From Paraburkholderia sp. D15 (GTDB taxonomy: Bacteria > Pseudomonadota > Gammaproteobacteria > Burkholderiales > Burkholderiaceae): a stretch of 64,000 nucleotides of DNA. Of the stretch, positions 34,170-42,278 are shown piece after piece. Location: the NCBI RefSeq assembly GCF_029910215.1, contig NZ_CP110396.1, forward strand, positions 1,922,001 to 1,986,000, in the 5' to 3' direction. Position 1 is the stretch's first letter. Every line of letters starts with the position of its first letter. Made by a program: the position numbers and the translations under genes. The notes beneath the pieces are model-generated. The model worked only from the letters and a program-made list of their open reading frames with translations, ran no database searches and was not told the origin of the DNA.

Positions 34170-35921
34170 ATGAGTATCAACTACCAGACGCTGTCGTTCG
34201 ACTACCAGCCGTGTCGCGAGCAGCAAGCGCGGGAAGGTGTCGAGCCGGCGGTCTATCCGGTGATCGTGGTGGGCGCGGGGCCGGTGGGCCTCGCCAGCGC
34301 GATCGACATCGCGCAGCAGGGCGTGCCGGTCGTGCTGGTCGACGACGATTGTTCGTTGTCCACCGGTTCGCGCGCCATCTGCTTTTCGAAGCGCTCGCTC
34401 GATATTTTCGACCGCCTCGGCTGCGGTCAGCGGATGGTGGAGAAGGGCGTCAGCTGGAACGTCGGCAAGGTGTTCCTGAAGGACGAGCTGGTCTACACCT
34501 TCAATCTGCAACCCGAACCTGGACATAACCGGCCCGCGTTCATCAACCTGCAGCAGTACTACGTCGAAGGTTTCCTGCTGGAGCGTGCGCGGGAACTGCC
34601 GAATCTCGAGATCCGCTGGAAGAGCAAGGTGGTCGGCGTGCAACAGCACGGCACGCCAGGCACGCACGACGCCGGCGTGACGCTGACGATCGATACGCCC
34701 GACGGCGCGTACCCGCTGCGCGGTCGCTACGTGGTGGCCGCCGACGGTTCGCGCAGCCCCATGCGTAACCTGATGGGACTCGACAGCAAGGGCGTCACGT
34801 TCAAGGATCGTTTCCTGATCGCCGACGTCAAGATGGAAGCGGACTTTCCGACCGAGCGCTGGTTCTGGTTCGATCCGCCGTTCCATCCGAATCAGTCGGT
34901 GCTGCTGCACCGGCAACCGGACAACGTGTGGCGGATCGACTTCCAGTTGGGCTGGGACGCGGACCCGGTGCTGGAAAAAACGCCGGAACGCGTGATTCCA
35001 CGTGTGCGCGCCTTGCTCGGCGCGGAGACGAAATTCGAACTGGAATGGGTCAGCGTCTACACGTTTTCGTGTTTGCGCATGGACCGGTTCCGGCACGGCA
35101 ACGTGTTGTTCACGGGCGACTCCGCGCACGGCGTGTCGCCCTTCGGCGCGCGCGGCGCGAACAGCGGCGTGCAGGACGCGGAAAATCTCGCGTGGAAACT
35201 GGCGCTGGTGCTCGAAGGCAAAGCGTCCGATGCGCTGCTCGACACCTATGCAAGCGAACGCGAATTCGCCGCCGACGAAAACATCCGCAACTCCACCCGT
35301 TCCACCGATTTCATCACGCCGAAAAGTCCCGTGAGCCGCGTGTTCCGCGACGCGGTGCTGAAGGTTGCTCGCAAGCATCCGTTCGCGCGGCAGTTGGCGA
35401 ACAGCGGGCGTTTATCGGTACCGGCGGTGTTGCGCGATTCGCCGCTGAATACCGCGGACTGCGATAGCTTCGAAGGACAGATGGTGCCGGGAGCGTCGTG
35501 CGTGGATGCGCCGGTTGGCATTGCCGCGACGGAAGCTGCATCGCCGGGTTGGCTGTTGCAACAACTTGGCCAGCAATTCACCGGCGTGTTGTTCTGCGGC
35601 GAGCAGGGCGTCGATCCGGCGACACGCGCTTCGTTGAATGCGCTCGGCAAGGGATCGATTCCGCTGAAGCTCGTGGTGGTCGCGAGTAAGGAAACGCAAG
35701 GCGATGCGCTCGCGTCGTCGTTTGCTTCCGATGCAGCCTCGGCAAGCGTTGCGGTTCTCCACGACATCGAAGGACTCGCCGGCACGCGGTACGACGCGAG
35801 AGCCAATACGTTCTATCTGATCCGGCCGGATCAGCACGTGTGTGCGCGTTGGCGGCAACTCGACACGCACGCGGTGGAGCAGGCATTGAAACGCGCGCTG
35901 TGTGTCGAAGGAACAGCCTGA
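34170..35921 (+). CDS. FAD-dependent monooxygenase, MhpA-like aromatic hydroxylase
   Basis: 583 residues. FAD-binding loop VIVVGAGPVGLASAIDIA (from about residue 31), DG motif AADGSRSPMRNLMG, and second FAD motif LFTGDSAHGVSPFGARGANSG. The C-terminal 150 residues look like the thioredoxin-like dimerisation domain found in MhpA/phenol hydroxylases. It probably hydroxylates an aromatic acid with NAD(P)H and O2. It follows the MBL-fold gene by 49 bp and precedes a DUF2783 gene, a combination seen repeatedly in beta-proteobacteria, as I recall. Confidence 0.9.
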   Translation: MSINYQTLSFDYQPCREQQAREGVEPAVYPVIVVGAGPVGLASAIDIAQQGVPVVLVDDDCSLSTGSRAICFSKRSLDIFDRLGCGQRMVEKGVSWNVGKVFLKDELVYTFNLQPEPGHNRPAFINLQQYYVEGFLLERARELPNLEIRWKSKVVGVQQHGTPGTHDAGVTLTIDTPDGAYPLRGRYVVAADGSRSPMRNLMGLDSKGVTFKDRFLIADVKMEADFPTERWFWFDPPFHPNQSVLLHRQPDNVWRIDFQLGWDADPVLEKTPERVIPRVRALLGAETKFELEWVSVYTFSCLRMDRFRHGNVLFTGDSAHGVSPFGARGANSGVQDAENLAWKLALVLEGKASDALLDTYASEREFAADENIRNSTRSTDFITPKSPVSRVFRDAVLKVARKHPFARQLANSGRLSVPAVLRDSPLNTADCDSFEGQMVPGASCVDAPVGIAATEAASPGWLLQQLGQQFTGVLFCGEQGVDPATRASLNALGKGSIPLKLVVVASKETQGDALASSFASDAASASVAVLHDIEGLAGTRYDARANTFYLIRPDQHVCARWRQLDTHAVEQALKRALCVEGTA

Positions 35922-36028
35922 AGGCCTGAATAAAAGCGCGGCGGGTTATACGACACGCTGACGACGCGGACACTTGCGGGACACGCAAGGCATCGGCAGC
36001 ACATGGAAAAGACTGGGAAGAGACAGAC

Positions 36029-36265
36029 ATGGCACTGAACACGCAACCGAATCTCGCGCGTCCCGACGATTTCTACGAGGCGCTGATCGACATGCATCGC
36101 GATCTGGACGATGCGCAGAGCCAGTCGGCGAACGCGCAACTGATCCTGCTGCTCGCGAACCATATCGGCGATCACGCGACGCTGCTCGAAGCGATGCGCT
36201 ATGCGCGCGAGGGCGTGATCGATGTGACGGAAGCCGCGGCACGCACGCATTCGCTGGCAGCCTGA
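36029..36265 (+). CDS. DUF2783 small protein, 78 aa
   Basis: An acidic helical protein: ARPDDFYEALIDMHRDLDDAQ, then LILLLANHIGDHATLLEAMRYAR. It matches my memory of DUF2783, which often accompanies MhpA-like monooxygenases. GGGAAGAGA lies upstream of the ATG. It may be a small subunit or stability factor for the monooxygenase; this is inference from position. Confidence 0.7.
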   Translation: MALNTQPNLARPDDFYEALIDMHRDLDDAQSQSANAQLILLLANHIGDHATLLEAMRYAREGVIDVTEAAARTHSLAA

Positions 36266-36328
36266 ACGCGGCGCAACAAGACGCCGGACCCGGCGGGTCC
36301 GTTGGACCCTCACGTTTGGAGATAACCG

Positions 36329-37654
36329 ATGAGTCAATCCTTCGCCCCCGCGCTCGACGCGAGCGCGTCCGCTATCGCACACGACGATCTGCTCTACCGC
36401 AAGGTCTCGCTGCGGATCATTCCGTTTCTGTTTCTCTGCTACGTCGTGTCGTTTCTCGACCGCATCAACATCGGCTTCGCACAGTTGCAGATGAAGCACG
36501 ACCTCGGTTTCAGCGATGCGATGTACGGGCTCGGCGCAGCGGTGTTCTATGTCGGCTATGTGCTCTGCGAAGTGCCGAGCAACATGCTGCTGGCGCGCTT
36601 CGGCGCGCGCCGCACGTTCACGCGGATCATGTTGCTGTGGGGTATCGCTTCGGTCGGCATGATGCTGGTGTCGAAACCCACGCACTTCTATCTGTTGCGC
36701 TTCATGCTCGGCGTGTTCGAGGCGGGTTTCTTTCCCGGCATCGTGCTGTATCTGACCTACTGGTATCCGGCGCGGCGGCGCGCGGCCGTCCTGTCGATCT
36801 TTTTCGCGGGCGTCGCGGTGGCCGGCGTGTTGGGCGGCCTCGTGTCCGGCTGGATCATGCGCGACATGAGCGGTGTGCTGGGCCTCTTCGGCTGGCAATG
36901 GATGTTCGTGATCGAAGGCGCGCCGGCCATCGTGCTCGGCCTGCTCGCCGCGTTCTATCTGGTGGACGGCCCGCAGAACGCGACGTGGCTCAGCGCCGGC
37001 GAAAAAGCGCAACTGATCGCGCAACGCGACGACGACCGCCGCCCAACGGATGCACATTCGTCGCGCTCGTTTCTGCAGGCGCTGCGCAATCCGCGCGTCT
37101 ATCTGTTCGCGTTCATCTACTTCTCGCTGACCTGCGCGTCGTTGACGCTGAACTTCTGGATGCCGTTGATGATCCGCGATTTCGGCATGCACGACGTGCT
37201 GGCCATCAGTTTGTACACTGTGATTCCGAATGCGATCGGCGCGGTGGGGTTGATTCTGATTGCGCGTCATTCGGATCGGCGCGGCGAACGTCGTCGTCAT
37301 TTCGCTGTATGCACGATCGGCGGCGGCGTGGCGCTGTCGTTGCTGACGCTGCATTTGAGCAGCTTTCCCGCGATGCTCGCGATTCTCTCGCTTGCCTCGG
37401 TGCTGATCTTCGCGGCGCTGCCGATCTTCTGGACGGTGCCGTCAGGTTATCTGTCGGGTTCGGCGGCGGCGGCGGGAATTGCGTTGATCAGCAGCATCGG
37501 CATTACGAGCGGGATTGTCAGTCCTTACGTGATCGGTCTGATCAAGACGCATACCGGCAGCATGGATAACGCGCTGTATCTGTTGAGCGCGCTGTTGTTC
37601 ATCAGCGGTGTGGCGCTGCTGCGTGGCGTGCCGAAGGAAATGAAACGTATCTGA
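36329..37654 (+). CDS. MFS transporter, anion:cation symporter (ACS) type
   Basis: 441 residues, 12 transmembrane segments. The segment FLDRINIGFAQLQMKHDLGFS after helix 1 and YVLCEVPSNMLLARFGARR in the helix 2-3 region are typical of the tartrate/phthalate/hydroxyphenylacetate ACS group. It is the last gene of the catabolic unit and presumably imports the aromatic acid degraded by the upstream enzymes. TTGGAG precedes the ATG. Confidence 0.9.
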   Translation: MSQSFAPALDASASAIAHDDLLYRKVSLRIIPFLFLCYVVSFLDRINIGFAQLQMKHDLGFSDAMYGLGAAVFYVGYVLCEVPSNMLLARFGARRTFTRIMLLWGIASVGMMLVSKPTHFYLLRFMLGVFEAGFFPGIVLYLTYWYPARRRAAVLSIFFAGVAVAGVLGGLVSGWIMRDMSGVLGLFGWQWMFVIEGAPAIVLGLLAAFYLVDGPQNATWLSAGEKAQLIAQRDDDRRPTDAHSSRSFLQALRNPRVYLFAFIYFSLTCASLTLNFWMPLMIRDFGMHDVLAISLYTVIPNAIGAVGLILIARHSDRRGERRRHFAVCTIGGGVALSLLTLHLSSFPAMLAILSLASVLIFAALPIFWTVPSGYLSGSAAAAGIALISSIGITSGIVSPYVIGLIKTHTGSMDNALYLLSALLFISGVALLRGVPKEMKRI

Positions 37655-37778
37655 AGCGCAGGGATGGCGCGCGGGATCGGGTAGAGTCGCGGATGGTGTT
37701 GCGTCGCCTTTTCCGGCGGCGTTATCTTTGTCCGATTCCACGCTTCACGCTATACGCTTTACGACACGCGCGCCGAAG

Positions 37779-38486
37779 ATGCCATTCATCGAACCTGTTC
37801 CCTTGCCGCACGGCGGCCCGTCCGATATCACGCTGTGGCGTATCGACTTCCCGTTCGACGCATCGCTCGACGACTCGCCCGCGTTCGCCTGCCTCAGCGA
37901 CGATGAACGCGTGCGCGCCGGCAGATTTCTTCGTCATGAGGATGCGGTTCGTTTTGGCGGTACGCGTGCCGCGTTGCGTGAGTTGCTGGCTCGGCATCTC
38001 GAGGTGACCGCGCAGGCGGTGCGCTTCGCAAAAGATGCCAACGGTCGCCCGCAACTCGCGCAATCCGCTGCGTTCGATTTCAACGTCTCGCACACCGGCG
38101 CGCACGGCTTGATCGCGATATCGCCGTTACGGCGCGTGGGCGTGGATATCGAGCAGCATCGCGTGGGATTCGACTGGCGGTCGATCGCGCCGCTGACGCT
38201 CGATCCCGCCGAGGTGACGTGGCTGGAGCGTCGCGATGCCGTGGAGCAAAGCAGTGCGTTCTACGATGCATGGGTCGCCAAGGAAGCGCTCGTCAAGACG
38301 ACGGGCGCGGGCATTGCGCGTGGTCTGCAGCATCTGGCGGTGCTGCCTCGCGAAGATGCGCAGGTGGTGTTGCGCAACGGCATACCGGACGACATGCGCG
38401 ATATCGCCGCGCAGTGGATTGCGGCGCCGCAGGGGTATTCGGCGTGCGTGGCGTGGTCGATGACACCCTTCTCGCACAGACGCTAA
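37779..38486 (+). CDS. 4'-phosphopantetheinyl transferase, Sfp/Gsp type
   Basis: 235 residues. It transfers phosphopantetheine from CoA to carrier-protein serines. Core motifs are all present: substrate-binding SHTGAHGLIA, Mg2+-binding VGVDIEQ, and WVAKEALVKTTG. The N-terminal half has LSDDERVRAGRFLRHEDAVRFGGTRAALRELLA, the typical entry, cited by its ends. It is located at the edge of the siderophore island and is the natural activator of the T domains in the three NRPS proteins. It is convergent with a degenerate homologue, only 7 bp apart. An earlier TTG start at 37728 is less likely. Confidence 0.92.
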   Translation: MPFIEPVPLPHGGPSDITLWRIDFPFDASLDDSPAFACLSDDERVRAGRFLRHEDAVRFGGTRAALRELLARHLEVTAQAVRFAKDANGRPQLAQSAAFDFNVSHTGAHGLIAISPLRRVGVDIEQHRVGFDWRSIAPLTLDPAEVTWLERRDAVEQSSAFYDAWVAKEALVKTTGAGIARGLQHLAVLPREDAQVVLRNGIPDDMRDIAAQWIAAPQGYSACVAWSMTPFSHRR

Positions 38487-38493
38487 CGCACGG

Positions 38494-39384
38494 TTATTTG
38501 CCGATCGCGTCAGCCGGGCCGGTCGCGCCAATCGTCTCAACCGCGCCCGCCTTCCCACCCGTCCCCAGCGCCAACGATTTCGGCCACCCGAACGTATGCA
38601 GTTGCATGACCGGCTGCGCAAGCGCGACGGCCGCACGGATCTTGCCGCCCATCGGCAGATCGAGCACATGCCAGTGACCGTGTTCGGCGAGGTCGAACGC
38701 CACGCAGGTCGTGTCGCCTAAAAGCCGGTCCACGTCGATATCCACCGGCGCGTAACGCAGCGCATTGCAGAGGCTGCCGTAACGCGCGCGGCGGCGCGCG
38801 CCGTCCGGTGTTTCGTCGAGCAGCGCGCCGGGTGCGGGCGCAACGACGCTCAACCCCAGCGTCGCCGATGCCACGCCGACCACGATCCATATACCGCCAT
38901 AAGCGATGTCGATGGTGATGCCGCGCCCATCGTGCGGATGACGGGCGCGCAATTTTTCATTGCCGTCGTCCTGCAGATCGACGTCGCGCGGCTTGCAGTC
39001 GAACAGATTCGCGACGATCCAGCGCACCACCACGCGCGCGCTGATGAAGCGCTTGCGCAACGCCGCGTTCGGATGCAGCCGCGCGCGCTCGCGTTCGCTT
39101 TTCGACAGCCAGCTATCGCCTTCCTGCACCGGCACCGGTAGCCATTCGCAACGGAATCGCCACAGATGCAGCTCGCCCGAGCGCGGCGCGCGCACGCCGC
39201 GCGGGTAGTGACGTGTCAACGAGTGCGACGTGAAGGCGGGTGGCGCGACGCTGACCAGCGCATGCGCCGCGCGAACGGGCGCCTTCTGATCACGATCACC
39301 GTTATCGCGCGTGCGCGAGGATGCGGATGAGGTTGAAGTCAACGAAGGCCGGGGGGCGGCCGCCGGGTCCAATTCCAATGACAT
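38494..39384 (-). CDS. PPTase-like protein lacking catalytic residues
   Basis: 296 residues from the ATG at 39384 (GAGGA upstream). After an about 75-residue Ser/Arg-rich tail, the sequence LHLWRFRCEWLP, LSKSERERARLHPN, RKRFISARVVVRWIVANLF and PRDVDLQ matches the N-terminal half of Sfp-type transferases. The SHT-like segment is replaced by IAYGGIWIVVGVA, the Mg2+-binding VGVDIE by LGLSVVA, and no WxxKEA follows. So it should not catalyse transfer. It lies downstream of a nitroreductase and an unknown gene, behind a Fur-like site. It may be a carrier-protein-binding or regulatory homologue. Confidence 0.6.
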   Translation of the reverse strand: MSLELDPAAAPRPSLTSTSSASSRTRDNGDRDQKAPVRAAHALVSVAPPAFTSHSLTRHYPRGVRAPRSGELHLWRFRCEWLPVPVQEGDSWLSKSERERARLHPNAALRKRFISARVVVRWIVANLFDCKPRDVDLQDDGNEKLRARHPHDGRGITIDIAYGGIWIVVGVASATLGLSVVAPAPGALLDETPDGARRRARYGSLCNALRYAPVDIDVDRLLGDTTCVAFDLAEHGHWHVLDLPMGGKIRAAVALAQPVMQLHTFGWPKSLALGTGGKAGAVETIGATGPADAIGK

Positions 39385-39395
39385 GGGCTGCGTCC

Positions 39396-39875
39396 TCAAT
39401 GCATATACGTGACGCGGCGCGCCTGCACGTCGAGTTCCATGCCCGCTTCGAGCAGATCGATCGCAAACCAGCGGATCAGTTTCAGCACGCCGCTCACGGC
39501 CGGCGCGGGCAGCCATTCGCTCAACATGCGCAGCGCGGCGCCGCTGTGGGTCTTCTGCAGCAGCGCGATGGTTTGCAGGATCACGGCTTCGTCCTTGCCG
39601 AGATCGCTGGCGCAGCGGCAGCGCATGTCGAGCGGACGGTAGGACACGTGCATCAACGAGCGCATCAGCAGATCGAAATGTTCGATGCCGTCCTGGCGCA
39701 CGCCCACGCCGCTCAGAATGTCGCGCCATTGCACGCCGCCGCGCGCCGATTCGCAGGCGGGCCGCAGCCACGTGCGCACGGCGCTGAGGACGGTGCGCTC
39801 CGGCGCATCGGTGGTGTCGAGCGGATGATCGTCGATCAGCTCGGGACGGCTGCTGTGGTGAGAGCGGAAGTTCAT
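39396..39875 (-). CDS. Hypothetical protein, 159 aa, siderophore island
   Basis: From the ATG at 39875. A probably all-helical cytoplasmic protein with no signal peptide. Recognisable stretches are RTWLRPACESARGGVQWRDI, LMRSLMHVSYRPLDMRCRC and EAVILQTIALLQ, then RMLSEWLPAPAVSGVLKLIRWFA. It ends 11 bp before the PPTase-like gene, so the two are co-transcribed. I recognise no family. A hairpin (GCGTCGCA/TGCGACGC, 39933-39965) separates it from the nitroreductase gene. Confidence 0.6.
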   Translation of the reverse strand: MNFRSHHSSRPELIDDHPLDTTDAPERTVLSAVRTWLRPACESARGGVQWRDILSGVGVRQDGIEHFDLLMRSLMHVSYRPLDMRCRCASDLGKDEAVILQTIALLQKTHSGAALRMLSEWLPAPAVSGVLKLIRWFAIDLLEAGMELDVQARRVTYMH

Positions 39876-39932
39876 CGTGGCTCCTGTATGGACACGGTCC
39901 ATGAGTCGCGCCGGCCGGATGGATTGCGTGCC

Positions 39933-39965
39933 GCGTCGCAGGCCAGCGCATGACGCTTGCGACGC
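39933..39965 (-). other. Hairpin between nitroreductase and unknown gene
   Basis: GCGTCGCA and TGCGACGC form a perfect 8-bp stem with a 17-nt loop. It has no T run. It could modulate read-through or mRNA decay between the operon genes. Confidence 0.4.
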
Positions 39966-40014
39966 AAGGGCGATGACGCGTTGGATGTCGACGCGTGCAT
40001 CAGGGGGCCGTCGA

Positions 40015-40686
40015 TCAATTGCGCGGCGGTTGCGGGGGCAACCATTCGCGCACGTGCGCACTACGCGCGGGACGGACCGGCGGTTGAGCCGGCGTCTTCG
40101 CGGTGCCGACGAACAGAAAGCCGAGCAGCCGTTCGTTCGCGGCGAAACCCAGCGCGTCGCGCATGCGTGGTTCGTAGCTGTCGGGCCCGGTGGCCCAGAA
40201 ACCGCCGTAGCCCAGCGCGTGGATCGCGTTGAGCAGATTCATCGTGGCGGCGCCGGCGGCGAGCAGTTGCTCGATCTCCGGCGCTTTCGGATGCGCGGAC
40301 ACGGCCGCGCCGAGCGCGATCACGAGCGGCGCGGCAAATGCCTTTTGCCGCCGATGCGCATGCGCCGAACGCGGCTCGCCAGGCGTTCGCGCGCAGGCGA
40401 GATCGACCAGCAGATCGCCGAGCGCGCCGCGTGCTTCGCCGCGAATCGTGACGAAACGCCATGGACGCAGATTGCCGTGATCGGGCGCGCGCAACGCGGC
40501 GTCGAAGATCAGGTCGAGTTCGGCGTCGGCGGGACCGGGCTCGGTGAGCGGCCATTGCGAGTGGCGTGACAGCAGCACGTCGAGCGCCGCCGACGCAGGC
40601 GACCCGGGCGAGGCGGCCGAAGTGGTCGCCCCTTTTGTGGCAGGCGGCGTGTCGATGTCGAGGCGGCTGATGTCGAGCGTGTTCAT
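40015..40686 (-). CDS. Nitroreductase-family flavoprotein (YdjA-like)
   Basis: 223 residues, of which the first 35 are low-complexity. The FMN-binding segment SRHSQWPLTEPGP and the APDHGNLRPWRFVTI motif are those of the small YdjA-type group, and GAATMNLLNAIHALGYGGFW is the dimer-interface helix. It reduces nitro, quinone or similar groups with NAD(P)H. A Fur-like palindrome lies 50 bp upstream, so it should be induced by low iron with the two genes behind it. The natural substrate is unknown. Confidence 0.87.
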   Translation of the reverse strand: MNTLDISRLDIDTPPATKGATTSAASPGSPASAALDVLLSRHSQWPLTEPGPADAELDLIFDAALRAPDHGNLRPWRFVTIRGEARGALGDLLVDLACARTPGEPRSAHAHRRQKAFAAPLVIALGAAVSAHPKAPEIEQLLAAGAATMNLLNAIHALGYGGFWATGPDSYEPRMRDALGFAANERLLGFLFVGTAKTPAQPPVRPARSAHVREWLPPQPPRN

Positions 40687-40735
40687 GGTGTTGGATTCGA
40701 CTGAAGGTAGGCCTGAATGATGGCCTATTTATCTC

Positions 40736-40760
40736 GTAAATGCAAATCATTCGCATTTAC
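40736..40760. promoter_or_regulatory. Candidate Fur box upstream of the nitroreductase operon
   Basis: A 25-bp near-perfect dyad with arms GTAAATGC and GCATTTAC around a central AAATCATT. Compared by eye with the classical 19-bp Fur consensus it matches 13 positions, and the core TGCAAATCATTCGCA fits the 7-1-7 form at 11 of 15. It is 50 bp upstream of the nitroreductase start and could also act on the divergent MFS gene. Confidence 0.6.
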
Positions 40761-40946
40761 ATGGAGTGTCATTTTTCGTGGTTTTGCCGTGCAGGCTGTT
40801 CTGATAGGCCCGTGTCTGGCGACGCGAAGCGCCGCGTCGCATAAAAGGATGCGCACGGCCGGCTACCATAAGGCAACTAACGGTCAACCCCGCCCGGCGC
40901 CCCCGGCTATGATGGCGAAGCGCCGCAATCGACGTCCGCACCCTGG

Positions 40947-42218
40947 ATGGCTTGCAGCCTTCCTGCCCACTTCCGCCTCGCCCATGACGACAAAATCACT
41001 CGACGCCGCGGGGCCGTCCACGGCCACCGATGCGGCGCACCGTTCCCGACGCTCCTGCTCGCTGCCGCGCTTTCGCTCGGCAGCGCGATCGCGCTAGGCC
41101 TCGCGCGCTTCGCCTACGCGCTGCTGTTGCCGTCGATGAAACTCGACCTCGGCTGGAGCTTCGCGCAAGCCGGCGCGATGAACACGGCCAACGCGCTCGG
41201 GTACCTGCTCGGCGCGCTGGCTTTCCCGCGCCTCGCGCGCCGCTGGCAGGCGGGTACGTTGTTCAACGCAGGCTGCGTCGCCACCGCGCTGTTGATGGCG
41301 GTGAGCGGCGTGCTTGCCGACACGCATGCGTTGCTCGCGCTGCGCGTGATAACCGGCGTGACGAGCGCCGCGATCTTCATCAGCGGCGGCGTGCTGGCGG
41401 CGCGCCTTGCCTCGGCGAGACCGCGCGATGCGGGCCTCGTGCTCGGCCTTTACTACGGCGGTACGGGCTGGGGCATCGTGGCGTCGTCGGTGCTGGTGCC
41501 GCTGACCATCGTCAACGCGATGCATGGCTGGCAGTTCGCTTGGTTCGCGCTGGCCGCCGCCTGCGCGGCGTTTGCCGCGGTGGCGATCGGCGCGGCCCGC
41601 AAGATCGAGCGCGTGCATCCGGCGGTGCACGCGGCCGCGCAAGCGTCCGGCCACGCCGACGTACCGCGCTGGCCGCGTTTCAGCCTGGCGCTCGCGGGCT
41701 ACGGTTTGTTCGGCGTCGGGTACATCGGGTATATGACCTTCATCGTCGCGCTGCTGCGCAATGCGGGGATGAGCGCGTCCGTCGTCACCGGCTTTTATCT
41801 GCTGCTCGGCGTGGCGACGGTGGTGTCGGCGCGGGTCTGGTCGGGGTTGCTCGACCGGATGCGCGGCGGTCAGGCGTTGGCCGTGCTCAACGCGCTGCTC
41901 GCGGTCGCGACCTTGCTGCCTGCGTTGTTCACGCAGCCTTGGGTGGCGTTCGTGTCGGGCGTGCTGTTCGGCGCGACGTTTCTGTCGGCGGTCGCGTCGA
42001 CGACCGCATTCGTGCGCCACAATCTGCCCGCGAGTCACTGGGCCAGGGGCATCAGCGCGTTCACGATCGTGTTCGCGTTCGGGCAGATCGTGGGACCGAT
42101 GGTGATCGGCTGGGTGTCGGACGGTGCGGGTCTCGCGCGTGGGCTGGTGTACTCGGCGCTGCTGCTCGCGGCGGGCGCGGTGCTCGCCGCGTGTCAGAAG
42201 GCGCTGACGAAAGCGTGA
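40947..42218 (+). CDS. MFS transporter, YbfB/YjiJ type
   Basis: 423 residues as the frame stands, 12 transmembrane segments. LALGLARFAYALLLPSMKLDLGWSFAQAGAMNTANALGYLLGA, cited by its ends, is the YbfB/YjiJ family start. The first 30 residues have an unnatural His/Arg-rich composition, while an overlapping frame from the ATG at 40984 gives a normal-looking N-terminus (MTTKSLDAAGPSTATDAA). A 1-bp frameshift near 41040 is therefore possible. It is located between the two iron-related operons; a role in siderophore export cannot be shown. Confidence 0.78.
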   Translation: MACSLPAHFRLAHDDKITRRRGAVHGHRCGAPFPTLLLAAALSLGSAIALGLARFAYALLLPSMKLDLGWSFAQAGAMNTANALGYLLGALAFPRLARRWQAGTLFNAGCVATALLMAVSGVLADTHALLALRVITGVTSAAIFISGGVLAARLASARPRDAGLVLGLYYGGTGWGIVASSVLVPLTIVNAMHGWQFAWFALAAACAAFAAVAIGAARKIERVHPAVHAAAQASGHADVPRWPRFSLALAGYGLFGVGYIGYMTFIVALLRNAGMSASVVTGFYLLLGVATVVSARVWSGLLDRMRGGQALAVLNALLAVATLLPALFTQPWVAFVSGVLFGATFLSAVASTTAFVRHNLPASHWARGISAFTIVFAFGQIVGPMVIGWVSDGAGLARGLVYSALLLAAGAVLAACQKALTKA

Positions 42219-42222
42219 AGAG

Positions 42223-42236
42223 GCTTGACGTCAAGC
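42223..42236. repeat. Perfect 14-bp palindrome after the MFS gene
   Basis: GCTTGACGTCAAGC, extendable to 22 bp with one mismatch. It lies in the 60-bp gap between two convergent genes and may be part of a terminator or a protein-binding site. Confidence 0.45.
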
Positions 42237-42278
42237 TTCTGTCTCACTCAAGCGCAGGCGCCAATTCAAGTAAAAAGC

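Noticed and set aside
40736..40760. Treating the dyad as a terminator rather than a Fur box
   Set aside because: It lies between two divergent genes, has AT-rich arms and no T run; a control site fits better.
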